61,916 nt of DNA, from positions 1 to 61,916 of the forward strand of contig JAJEBU010000005.1 of NCBI GenBank assembly GCA_022822375.1, given 5' to 3'. The stretch's first letter is position 1, and the number at the start of each line of letters is the position of its first letter. Positions 16,676-25,189 of the stretch are shown here, piece after piece. The notes beneath the pieces are model-generated. The model was not told where the DNA came from. It saw only the letters and a list, made by a program, of their open reading frames with translations, and searched no databases. Source of the stretch: Dehalococcoidia bacterium. Lineage in GTDB: Bacteria; Chloroflexota; Dehalococcoidia; Bin125. The position numbers were made by a program, and so were the translations under genes.

Positions 16676-17410
16676 TCAACTGTTACCGGAACCCCGTTCC
16701 CATCCCTTCCAGAGTTCAGCGAGTTCCACGGCTTGCACCACGCGCTTTTGAAGCCTCTCACGGACCGCCAGCTCGGTTTCTTCCGCCGTCATATCGAAGC
16801 CCATAATGCCCGTGATTAACCGCCACCCCTCTGGTGTAGGGGCGACTCCCTTCTCAATCATTTCGTCGATGAGGTGCCTCGACGATGCCTCGAATTGCGC
16901 CTCGCAGTACTCGCACTCGGAGGGATGGTGGCCTCCGATGTGTGCTTCACTCGCTCCAAGCCAAACAGCACCCCCTAGCTCCAAGTCCATTCTCGCCAGT
17001 TTGGCGAAGGCCAAGAACGCCTTCACGCCGCTCGTCAGTGCGAGCGTGTCGCTGGTCAACTCATCCAATCGCTCGGCCGTCCAGTGGTACGATCCCCGCA
17101 CCTGCCGCGAGTTGTGGTAGACGAGCCCAGCGTCCGACGCGATCGCGTGCTCCAACTCGTTCCTGCGTCGCTTCAGCCCTTCCCATCTCGACAGAATCCC
17201 CGGCGTGAACGCATCTTCGTTCTCCACGGCACGCTGCATCGTCTTGTCGATCCAGGTAGACATCTCCCGCATGCGCCTCCCGCCAGATCCCATCTGGGTG
17301 CGCAACCATTGTTGGGCAGCGCTGGGATCGTAGTAGGCACAGAGGAGCAGGACTTGGCGTTCGAGTTCCCGCCACGCCGCCTTAAACGGCCCCTCATCCA
17401 ACGTCTCCAC
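16676..17410 (-). CDS. HEPN-like protein with a CxxC motif
   Basis: 244 residues from a GTG at 17410 (GAGAGG 5 bases upstream). Mostly helical and charged. RRRNELEHAI contains RX4H (R83, H88), the motif of HEPN RNases. A HHPSECEYCEAQFE segment (C166, C169) may bind a metal. The C-terminal ~100 residues are duplicated as a truncated copy at 24770-25045. The family is not recognised. A toxin/defence RNase role is inferred from the motif alone. It faces the cassette-2 genes tail to tail. Confidence 0.6.
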   Translation of the reverse strand: METLDEGPFKAAWRELERQVLLLCAYYDPSAAQQWLRTQMGSGGRRMREMSTWIDKTMQRAVENEDAFTPGILSRWEGLKRRRNELEHAIASDAGLVYHNSRQVRGSYHWTAERLDELTSDTLALTSGVKAFLAFAKLARMDLELGGAVWLGASEAHIGGHHPSECEYCEAQFEASSRHLIDEMIEKGVAPTPEGWRLITGIMGFDMTAEETELAVRERLQKRVVQAVELAELWKGWERGSGNS

Positions 17411-17974
17411 GATTACCTCTCCATCTTCTCGTTTCAGGCGACTAGCTGCAGCGGCGGACGGATGGTCTTCACTTGGTTACAGTGGCCGCGCACCAGCGAT
17501 GCCGATGCCCGAAGTGCGAGGCGCAGTACAGCGGCCCTACCGTCCAACATTTCGGACACGCTTGTTCTGTCGGTGGCTCTTCGGGCCGCCGATGCTCGTG
17601 CGCCGCAGGATATCCCCAAACGTCGCGCCGAAGCCCTGGTGGACCAGCGCTCCGATCGATCCCGAGAACCGACCCTGCTCACTACCGCGCGCCAGGGCTC
17701 GATCGTTCAGCTTTACCAGCTGGTCGCGCATCCGAGATCCTGGCCATGCGAGCCAACTCGGTGGCGGTCGCCAACGGCGCTTCGCCGAGGCGCAGCAACG
17801 CTCTTCAACGATGTTGACACGAAGGCTAGGCGAGACCGCCGAGATGGGTTGACCGGATGATGCGACTCAGGGCGCCCGCTGTGTACGGGCAGGTATCCGG
17901 CGCCTCTGCTGTCGAGATGACGGCGGCTCGTCGATCACGCAGCACAGGTGATCCGTACCATGATGCTCGACTGC
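17411..17974. other. Unassigned stretch, possible transposase relic
   Basis: Short plus-strand frames include AHQRCRCPKCEAQYSG, a zinc-ribbon-like start reminiscent of transposases, broken by frameshifts within ~30 codons. Nothing intact. Confidence 0.3.
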
Positions 17975-18844
17975 TTATTCAGCTGCGGCGCGCGTCACGC
18001 GGACCGAGAGCGCGTGCGGCGCCGACTCGAGTGAGAGCGCGGCTTCAAACACCGTCCCAATCATCCATCCGACCGCGGCGGTCGACCACTCGGGCAACAA
18101 CACCGCAATGCCTGTTTGGCCGCGAGTCAACTGAAGCCATCGCCAGTCGAGGCCGGCGGCGATCTCTTCCGGCGCATCGACGAGTGGCCCAATTGTGAAG
18201 AAGTCATGGCCATACCTCCGAATTAGGTTGAGGACATCCGAGACGAAGCGATCTCCCCCCTGCGAGGATGCCAAGGTGACCACGGCGGACGTGCGCTCGT
18301 CGGGAATTGGTACGCAGAACCAGCTGAGCTGAGCGCTGGGATAGTGCTCGGACTGACTGGGTGGCAGATCGTGTCCGGTCACCTGATAGGCCGATATCTG
18401 GGTCTCTCCGTACCAGCGGAGCGAATCGTCCAGGCACTGAATCAGTGGCCAGATTGCCACCGCGGGGGGCGTAGGCGGTGCTGCGTCGTCAAGCGTCGGT
18501 ACAGCCGTCCAACCCGCCTGAGACAGATCAATGTCCGGCGTCAGTTCGTCAAGATTTGACATCTTGGGAGGCACCACCGCAGTAGCCCCTTTGACCTCGA
18601 GTCCGACCTGGGCAAAGCCGATTCGGGACGACCCGAGATGGTAGGCGAGTTCCGCCTCCTGTACATCCCAGACACGAGGAGTCCCAGCACTTCCCTCGGT
18701 TGACCACCGCATATGCACTGATCGATCGAGAAAGGTGCTCCAAAGGCTCTCATGAACCTCATTTGGAGACTGAGGGTCGGGAGCTACACGTTCGGGGATT
18801 GGGTTGAGGCGCCCGAATGCGTCAACCAGCAGAGTTGGATGCAT
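17975..18844 (-). CDS. Hypothetical protein, 289 residues
   Basis: The ATG at 18844 is chosen because GGGAGG lies 9 bases upstream and abuts the alternative GTG at 18853. The product appears soluble, without signal peptide; segments such as YHLGSSRIGFAQVGLEVKG and WMIGTVFEAALSLE give no recognised fold. It starts 38 bases after the stop of the secreted-protein gene 18883-19770 on the same strand, so the two probably form an operon. Function unknown; a cytoplasmic partner (for instance immunity or chaperone) of the exported protein is possible. Confidence 0.65.
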   Translation of the reverse strand: MHPTLLVDAFGRLNPIPERVAPDPQSPNEVHESLWSTFLDRSVHMRWSTEGSAGTPRVWDVQEAELAYHLGSSRIGFAQVGLEVKGATAVVPPKMSNLDELTPDIDLSQAGWTAVPTLDDAAPPTPPAVAIWPLIQCLDDSLRWYGETQISAYQVTGHDLPPSQSEHYPSAQLSWFCVPIPDERTSAVVTLASSQGGDRFVSDVLNLIRRYGHDFFTIGPLVDAPEEIAAGLDWRWLQLTRGQTGIAVLLPEWSTAAVGWMIGTVFEAALSLESAPHALSVRVTRAAAE

Positions 18845-18882
18845 GTCGTGCACCCTCCCTTAGTCGTTCCTGCAGGGCCGCA

Positions 18883-19770
18883 TCAAGGATTGCAGAGAAA
18901 ATCCCTTATGGGGCTGTAGCGCCTGTCGGGCGGATCTCTCTGGCCGATTAGGTCGACATCAACGATCCCTTGATATGACGTGTATGTAGTCGCCGGGCGA
19001 CAGTAATCTCGGGCATTCACCCAGTTTCCTGAGAGGTTCCGTGCCCGGACATCATGCTTCTTGTAGCCGACGGTTATCCAAGCGCACCAGTTCAAGGCTT
19101 CGTTCCAGCAGTAAAACGCCTTGAGCCAGACCGTGACCCTTGATCGCCCGGGGCAATTCTCCGACCAGGAGTTCCACCAACCGTGAACTGACACATGGGG
19201 ACCACTGCTGGAGATGTGCGGGTTATCGCCACCGGTTGTGTAGACGCAACTGGCTTGACCAAAGACCCCACCTTCACCGGGGCCAGATGGTGCAGATGTC
19301 TCCTCTTCTGACCCTGTGTATGGTGCCCAAGCGCCACCTCCAGGCCCGCTGTCCCCGAAGTCAAGAGATACATCAATGGCAACAGTGTCACAGTCGCCAG
19401 ACTCGGTGGGGGTCAAGTCGAGTGCGTTGCCGATCCAGGCGGGACTGACCGTCACCGTGCATCTCTTGATCTTGTCGGCCGGATTGTCCTCGCTGGACAC
19501 ATCAATCAGCGTCATCGACATCTTGCACTCGCGATCCGAGGAATACGAGTGTTTAGTCAGTGAGCCATTGTTGTACAGCGTCATGGTGTTGACGCTCATG
19601 GTCAACGAGTAGAGGCCGGCGCAAGCCACCTCTTGCGGCTCCTCTTCCGTTTCCGCCTGAACCTGTGCAGGCGAGAGTGCAGCGAAAGCCACGATCGCCA
19701 AGGCGAACGCGGGGACCAACGCCCCCAAAATCTTGAAACTATCGCTGAATCGACTTCGCAGAGTCTGCAA
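18883..19770 (-). CDS. Secreted Cys-rich protein, distant relative of the cassette proteins
   Basis: 295 residues, starting at a TTG (19770). The usual ATG nearby is out of frame and the ribosome site is weak, so the start is uncertain. A signal peptide (ILGALVPAFALAIVAFAALS) precedes likely cleavage after VQA (39). The central block CTVTVSPAWIGNALDL...SGDCDTVAIDVSLDF repeats the Cys pattern and spacing of the proteins at 11254 and 15080. The C-terminal half has many Cys and Trp (CWNEALNWCAWITVGYKK). No known domain. First gene of a two-gene minus-strand unit with 17975-18844. Confidence 0.65.
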   Translation of the reverse strand: MQTLRSRFSDSFKILGALVPAFALAIVAFAALSPAQVQAETEEEPQEVACAGLYSLTMSVNTMTLYNNGSLTKHSYSSDRECKMSMTLIDVSSEDNPADKIKRCTVTVSPAWIGNALDLTPTESGDCDTVAIDVSLDFGDSGPGGGAWAPYTGSEEETSAPSGPGEGGVFGQASCVYTTGGDNPHISSSGPHVSVHGWWNSWSENCPGRSRVTVWLKAFYCWNEALNWCAWITVGYKKHDVRARNLSGNWVNARDYCRPATTYTSYQGIVDVDLIGQRDPPDRRYSPIRDFLCNP

Positions 19771-19896
19771 CGCATAATCCCGTCACTGCCCGGCGCGACC
19801 TCCGCGCCAGTTCAGGAATGATCGCTCCGAGGGGCGATAGGGTCAAGGCAAGGTGACATTCTGGGTCCGCATTAGTTCCTTTCGCGCCACCCCCCC

Positions 19897-20838
19897 GTGA
19901 GCGCTTCGGCGGGCGGCGGGTGCATTACTGTCACTGCCTCGGAGCTTTCTCGCGCAAGATGCTGGCGCCGCGTCAGGTCGCGCCGGAACCGGTCGACGAA
20001 CTGGGCGGACCCTACGCCGAGTTGTGGACGCTGCTGGAGACCGAACACGGCGGTCACATCGCTGATCCCGGAGCCCGCCGTGCGCGAAGACCCGCGCGAA
20101 CATCTGCAATTCGTCGCGAACCAGTACGACCTCAATCCCCAACCGAAGGCGGTGCTCTTCGTCGAAGGAGAGACCGAGGTCGTGTTCGCTCGAAGGCTGT
20201 TTCGAGGTCTGTTCGGGATGCATCACGGTGTGCCCGGCATCGAGATCATGAACCTGCACGGCGTCGACAACGCGACCGGAAGGAAGACTGACGGGTCCGT
20301 CGCGATCGTTCCGCTGGTCGACTACCTTCTGGAGCACCAAACTCTCGTCTTCGTCGTGCTCGACAACGAAGGGCGCGCGAGGAACCTGCGACAGGCCGCG
20401 CCGGTTAAGCACTCGATCTTAGGCAGTCGAAGCAAGGCGATAGCGCCCGACCGTATTCTCGTCTGGGACAGATGCTTTGAGTTGGACAACTTCACGGACG
20501 ATGAGATTGCGCGGGCGATGACCATCACGGCTGGAGACCGCGTGGAATTCGATCCAGCGGATGTCCGGGCAGTGCGGTCCAATTGGCCGACAACGAGTTT
20601 GAGTAACTTCTATAGGCTTCGCTCAGGCGCTGACCTCAAGAAGCCAGACATGGCTCAAGCGCTGGCGGAACTTGCGATCGTGTCTCCCGGATTCCCTGAC
20701 AGTTCCCGGCGACCGATCGTCGACTTGCTGCTGCGGGTCAGCAAAGAGGCATCGAGAAATCCGTTGCCATTGACGCGGGAAGTCTGGGAGCAGAATCAGG
20801 ATTCGCTCGACGCTGAAGACACCACGTCGGAACCCTAG
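19897..20838 (+). CDS. TOPRIM-domain protein (OLD-nuclease-like), N-terminus uncertain
   Basis: The reliable part begins near 20080 (GTG with GGAG upstream). PKAVLFVEGETEVVFARRLF carries the Glu of a TOPRIM domain, and LVFVVLDNEGRARN the later acidic motif. This is the fold used by OLD-family nucleases, primases and topoisomerases to bind metal and cut DNA. The C-terminal ~120 residues are helical. The first ~60 codons of the long frame (before 20080) are not protein-like, while another frame reads sensibly (VAPEPVDELGGPYAELWTLL), hinting at a frameshifted or replaced N-terminus. There is no ATPase domain, so this is a stand-alone or truncated relative of OLD. A defence role is inferred. Confidence 0.6.
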   Translation: MSASAGGGCITVTASELSRARCWRRVRSRRNRSTNWADPTPSCGRCWRPNTAVTSLIPEPAVREDPREHLQFVANQYDLNPQPKAVLFVEGETEVVFARRLFRGLFGMHHGVPGIEIMNLHGVDNATGRKTDGSVAIVPLVDYLLEHQTLVFVVLDNEGRARNLRQAAPVKHSILGSRSKAIAPDRILVWDRCFELDNFTDDEIARAMTITAGDRVEFDPADVRAVRSNWPTTSLSNFYRLRSGADLKKPDMAQALAELAIVSPGFPDSSRRPIVDLLLRVSKEASRNPLPLTREVWEQNQDSLDAEDTTSEP

Positions 20839-21470
20839 CAACATCCCGCCTGCGCAAGCGCCGCGTACGGCCTCCAGTGGATTAAGGGCAGTTGGGTGCT
20901 GTCCTCCTTTGGCGCATCAGTGGCGGGCGGTATCTTGCGCTCCTTCGCCGGTGGCCGGAATTCGCGCAGGGGAAAGGTATCTGTAGCTGGGTCCCGATCG
21001 AGACAAACCTACTTCGGTCCAGTCCGGTGCTCCGTTCGACAGGTTCCTGGCAATTTTCACGGTCATGCTGTGGAAACGGCGACGCGGCGAACAAGACTCC
21101 AACGCGAGAAGCCCGAGCGTGGTCGTAGGCGAGGGCCAGCACCAACAGCCCTTGTCACATCGGAGGCTGTTCGAACGACAGAGGCTTGATCGAGCGGACC
21201 TTGGGGTCGTTCGGCCGCCTATCGTTCGCTGGCACGGGACGCTCGCACAGGCAACGAGCGGCCACAAGATCCTGACGGATGGAAAGTGTGAAGTGCCGGT
21301 TGCGAGATCGTGAGAGCCGGCTCCAGGAGATCGTGTCGGCCGCGGTCACGGCGACGGGATGCTGAAGCGTCCAGGCGGCATGGAGTGAAGATTTTGCAAC
21401 CCTCGTCAGGGCCTTTCATACGATGAGTGGCCGATTTCGGTGTAGGCTTTCCCGACCACCGAATCAGTGA
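20839..21470. other. Intergenic stretch with a leader repeat
   Basis: Holds the second copy of the HEPN-gene leader (20935-21055). The rest shows only short unsupported frames on both strands. Confidence 0.4.
20935..21055. repeat. Leader repeat, copy 2 (with 3500-3625)
   Basis: Shares TTGCGCTCCTT, the CTACTTCGGTCCAGTCCGGT core and GGTTCCTGGC with the leader of the HEPN gene at 2233-3498, but no coding sequence follows on the minus strand. Confidence 0.5.
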
Positions 21471-21500
21471 GTGTCTTGCCATACCGAAGGGATCGTGGTG

Positions 21501-22172
21501 ATGAGGAACTTGCGATGTCTCGACTGGTTGCGTCGAATCCAACAGGCTGATTGGCTGACCAAGACCATACTCGTCGCGGCCACGCTGCTCGTTGTCGGAT
21601 TGGTCTTGCCCGACTCGTCCAGCTTCGCCGCGCAAGGCACCAAGTCGTGGCCGGACGCCACGGTCTACTTCGAACGTCACGGTGATTGGTCGAGCGTTCC
21701 CCTGACGTATCGGAACGCAGTCCTTCGGTCGGACGACGAATGGCGCGACCACACGAGCTGGGATCCGACCATTGTGGCCAGTCCTTCGAACAATGCGATC
21801 TACTGGGGGAACGACGAGGATCCTTGGGCCGCGGTCTCGGATTGCAATGCGCCAGTGAGCAGCAGCGATGCATGGGGCACGGAGTGCACTTGGGCACGAG
21901 GCACCACGATCACCCGGTCAGAGATCATGATGAATGCGAGCAAGACGTGGGTTCGCGGTCGAGTCCAGGGCATCATGACACACGAACTCGGCCATGCGGG
22001 CGGTCTGACCCATGATCCCGTCTACACGGCGGAGTTGCCGAGTACCTCAACCTGCCAATCAACCAATGAACACCGCTGGACCATGTGCTCCAAGTTCACC
22101 AAGACGAACGCTTCCTGGGCGGCGAGCACCGAACAGCATGATCGAGACGATGCTGACGCGATGTACCCGTAA
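21501..22172 (+). CDS. Exported metzincin-like metalloprotease
   Basis: 223 residues from the ATG at 21501 (AGGG upstream; GTG codons at 21495 and 21498 are alternatives). A signal/anchor segment, TILVAATLLVVGLVLPDSSS, ends near residue 42. The zinc motif HELGHAGGLTH (H161, E162, H165, H171) is the HExxHxxGxxH of metzincins, and a likely Met-turn, RWTMC, follows at 193-196. The domain is small, as in matrixin-like bacterial proteases; two Cys pairs may form disulphides. It would act outside the membrane. It is followed 44 bases later by an exported/anchored partner gene. Confidence 0.7.
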   Translation: MRNLRCLDWLRRIQQADWLTKTILVAATLLVVGLVLPDSSSFAAQGTKSWPDATVYFERHGDWSSVPLTYRNAVLRSDDEWRDHTSWDPTIVASPSNNAIYWGNDEDPWAAVSDCNAPVSSSDAWGTECTWARGTTITRSEIMMNASKTWVRGRVQGIMTHELGHAGGLTHDPVYTAELPSTSTCQSTNEHRWTMCSKFTKTNASWAASTEQHDRDDADAMYP

Positions 22173-22216
22173 CAGTGGCCCGACCAACAAACCAGCACGA
22201 AGAGGAAGGCGCCCAC

Positions 22217-22753
22217 ATGCAGATCCCGGCACTGAACCCGATCTGGAACTCCACCTGGCTTCGCGTAGCCGTGCTGTGCATCGTCGCTGCTGCAGCACTG
22301 GCAGTGTGGCTGACGCGGCCGAGCGACCGACCGGTGCTTGCGGTCGCGCATCTCTCCTACGTGGAGATGGAGCAGCTCGTTTACGCAGAACTGGTGGCGA
22401 TCCACGGCGAGAACATCTGCAGCGTGTCGGGCACCTCAACACCGGACGCCGAGCAGCACAGCAAGAGCCTCGCGGCACAGCAGGACGACCATTATCCCCC
22501 TGACGAGGCGATCGCCGTGCTTGAGGAAGAGTTTCATTCCTTCGATCAGGTGGACGACTACCACGTCGCCGGGCCTCGGGTTGCATTCGTCGCGTATGCC
22601 AACACTAAGAACGAGCGCGTGCTCTACAACAGCGGCCACGAAGTACTGGCTTCTCTCAAGGTGCTGCACGCTCTCTCAGGCGGGAGCGCTGGCGTTGACC
22701 GCTGGGAGGTCGTAGAAGCGACTGGCTACGAGTTCTGCGAGCCTCCTCAATGA
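22217..22753 (+). CDS. Membrane-anchored protein paired with the metalloprotease
   Basis: 178 residues; the ATG at 22217 is favoured by AGAGGAAGG 8 bases upstream over the GTG at 22175. One N-terminal transmembrane segment (VAVLCIVAAAALAVWL) is followed by an acidic extracytoplasmic domain with two Cys (ENICSVSG and the C-terminal YEFCEPPQ). No family recognised. Position suggests an inhibitor, chaperone or substrate-binding partner of the protease; this is inference. Confidence 0.65.
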   Translation: MQIPALNPIWNSTWLRVAVLCIVAAAALAVWLTRPSDRPVLAVAHLSYVEMEQLVYAELVAIHGENICSVSGTSTPDAEQHSKSLAAQQDDHYPPDEAIAVLEEEFHSFDQVDDYHVAGPRVAFVAYANTKNERVLYNSGHEVLASLKVLHALSGGSAGVDRWEVVEATGYEFCEPPQ

Positions 22754-23029
22754 TCTCGGAATCTGCGATGAACGACGTGCTCGTTTGGCGGCTCGTCGGC
22801 CACGGGTGCTCGTGCTCACTGTCAGGATCATCGTCGCTTGCAGCATTAGCTCGCGCGGTAGCCGACCAACCTCCTGCGTTGATGTTCTATAGGGGCTTCA
22901 CGTATCGAGGGCGACGACCGTTCTAGGGATGCTTCCGCTGGATCGCTAGCCGGTGCGACAACCTGGACTCTGTCTTCCTCGCCCCCTTCCGCTACGCCCA
23001 GATCTGGGGTGCGCTTCTGCTGCCGCGAG

Positions 23030-23446
23030 CAGGTCTTGGTCGCTCCCGCACTGATTGGCTCAAGCGGGCTGCACGTGCGCCACACGACCACCGCCGCCCT
23101 CGTCAACGAACTCGCCGAGGCCGCCGACGAGCACCAGCTCTCCCGCCTCGCCGCCCGCTACGGCCGGCTCGACCTGCTCTGCCTGGACGAACTCAACTAC
23201 GTCCACTTCGACCCGCGCGGCGCCGCACTGCTCTTCCAGATCCTGACTGAGCGCGAGGAACGCGCCTCCGTCGCCGTCGCCTCCAACGCGCCCTTCTCCG
23301 AGTGGGGTCAGACCTTCGCCGACCCCCGGCTCGCCGCCGTCGTCGTCGACCGGCTCACCGTCCGCGCCCACATCATCGAGACCGGCTCCGACTCCTACCG
23401 GCTCCGGCTCTCACGCAACACGAACGGAGGTGGGCCACAGGACTGA
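23030..23446 (+). pseudogene. IS21 helper ATPase (istB) C-terminal relic
   Basis: HVRHTTTAALVNELAEAADE, then RYGRLDLLCLDELNYVHFDP (Walker B) and ASNAPFSEWGQTF with VVDRLTVRAHIIETGSDSYR match the second half of IstB. The P-loop half is absent here (a P-loop fragment lies at 16291-16430). Confidence 0.75.
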
Positions 23447-23511
23447 TCCCGACCGCAAGCTGGGGCCATTTACGATGATCAAACCGTGGCCAAATCAAAT
23501 CATCGTGCCAG

Positions 23512-23565
23512 TCCTGCGCCATCCTCACCGGAACGAATCGACACTGACGGAATCGCTGCTCTTCG
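23512..23565 (+). repeat. 50-bp inverted repeat, copy 2 (with 6904-6955)
   Basis: ATCCTCACCGGAACGAATCG then ACACTGACGGAATCGCTGCT, opposite in orientation to copy 1. Confidence 0.55.
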
Positions 23566-23814
23566 ACAATCACTGGCCGAGTTTTAGAGCGATCAATACA
23601 GCAATCGCGCTGAGACGATCGACGCCCTCCGGGCGGCGCAGGAAAAACCGCTCACGTAGGCGACCCGATCCGCGGGAGGCGTAGAGGGGACTCTATTGGA
23701 CGTGCTCGACGATGTTGCAGTAGGGCACGTCCGCGAGCAAGCGGGCGATCTGCTGTCCACTACCAAGGAACTGCGATCCCACGTACTGTGTCCCTATATG
23801 GGACAAGGGCCGCC

Positions 23815-24480
23815 ATGACCCCAATCGACTCTCGAACTTGGGACATTTTCATTCCCTTGTATCGCAACCTACCGCCCGACTTGGAAGAAGGATGCCCATC
23901 GTTGGAACGAGATATTCCCTCTTCAATCAATGTCCGTCAAGAGCTGTTCGGCCAACACAGTGTCGATGGATACGTCCTGTGCCCGGGCTGTCTTCGCACC
24001 TTTGACCAAGAGTACCTTGACCTCATGGATGTGGACCACAGAATACCGAAAGACAGAGGTGGTGGGCACACGTGGGACAACGTTCAACTACTTTGCCGAA
24101 CCTGCAATTCCACCAAACACACCCACACCAACACTCTGTTTCTACAGCGCGCGACCATCAAAGAATGGGTAGAAACAATCCGAGCTGCAGGCATGGAGCA
24201 ACTGAACGATGACCGTAACGGCATGTGGGCATATGCCCTAGACATCCAACTATACCTCAATCCGATCGCAACCGACAACGACTCCTTCCCCACGTTCGAA
24301 TTGATCGACATCTTCACCTTGACGCTCGACGCATGGAAAGGCATCATTTGGAAATCTCGGTCGCAGATTGTGCAGTTTTCCTCCACCAAACGATTCGCCA
24401 GCGATTTCTTGGAGCAAGGTGTTCGGATTGCCGTTACTAGGCTCGATAATCGTGCCAGTCGAACCTGCGAAGCGAAATGA
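23815..24480 (+). CDS. HNH endonuclease
   Basis: 221 residues from the ATG at 23815 (AAGGG upstream; a GTG at 23788 is possible). The HNH/zinc core spans ~55-102: LCPGC (C56, C59), MDVDHRIPKD (D74, H75), TWDNVQLLCRTCNSTKH (N89, C94, C97, H102). The catalytic His and the four-Cys zinc knuckle are intact. The C-terminal 120 residues are helical and unrecognised. Such enzymes nick or cut DNA in restriction or phage defence, or act as homing nucleases. No methylase or ATPase is adjacent, so the role is open. Coding GC is lower than in the right part of the window, suggesting transfer. Confidence 0.8.
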   Translation: MTPIDSRTWDIFIPLYRNLPPDLEEGCPSLERDIPSSINVRQELFGQHSVDGYVLCPGCLRTFDQEYLDLMDVDHRIPKDRGGGHTWDNVQLLCRTCNSTKHTHTNTLFLQRATIKEWVETIRAAGMEQLNDDRNGMWAYALDIQLYLNPIATDNDSFPTFELIDIFTLTLDAWKGIIWKSRSQIVQFSSTKRFASDFLEQGVRIAVTRLDNRASRTCEAK

Positions 24481-24769
24481 CCGGCCTGGCTGCCAACCAA
24501 CTGGGGTTCGCAAGACCACATCGAAGGCCCTTCCCTGTGCGCTGGCGAGGTCGGGCCGTGCGCGCGTCATCGCCTCCGCCAGTCGTTGGCTGCCCTCCAG
24601 CCGCTCCGCTCCTTGGCCAGCCCTGCCATGAAGATAGCCAGGGGCCGTCCGCCGAGCGGCAAGCCGCGCCGACGGGCGTTCTCGCGATCCGCTCATCCAC
24701 GCTCTCGCCGACCGCACCCGCGGGCGCGAACGTCTCCGTTCGTCGAGGTACGGCCCGTTTGACCTTTAC

Positions 24770-25045
24770 CGGAGCCCGTCTCCCAGCCCTTCAGGAGTTC
24801 GGCGACCTCGACGGCTTGTTCAGCCCGTCTCTGAAGCCTCGCACTGACCGCCAGCTCTGTTTCTTCCGACGTCATATCGAAGCCCATATTGTCTGTGATA
24901 AATCGCCACCCCTCCTGTGAGGGGGTGACTCTCTTCTCAATCATTTCGTTGATGGGGTGCCTCGACAATCCCTCGAATTGTGCCCGGCAGTATTCGCATT
25001 GGGAGGGATGGTGGCCTCCTATGTGTGCTTCGCTCGATCCAATGG
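24770..25045 (-). pseudogene. Truncated copy of the 16676-17410 HEPN-like gene
   Basis: SEAHIGGHHPSQCEYCRAQF then MIEKRVTPSQEGWRFITDNM and TSEETELAVSARLQRRAEQA align with the last ~95 residues of the 16676-17410 protein at roughly 75% identity, keeping the CxxC. The N-terminal part with the RX4H motif is missing. The open frame reads on into unrelated sequence at both ends. Confidence 0.75.
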
Positions 25046-25189
25046 GAGGCACTTACTGGCCTTTGAAACCGGCCGTTCTTGGAGCACGGGATGTTCTTCG
25101 CTGTCGCTCCCGGGACGATGATTCTTGTCCTAGTGATATTCGTGATGCGACATTCTGACTCTGACTGAGCGGAAGCAAGCAGGCAGGGA

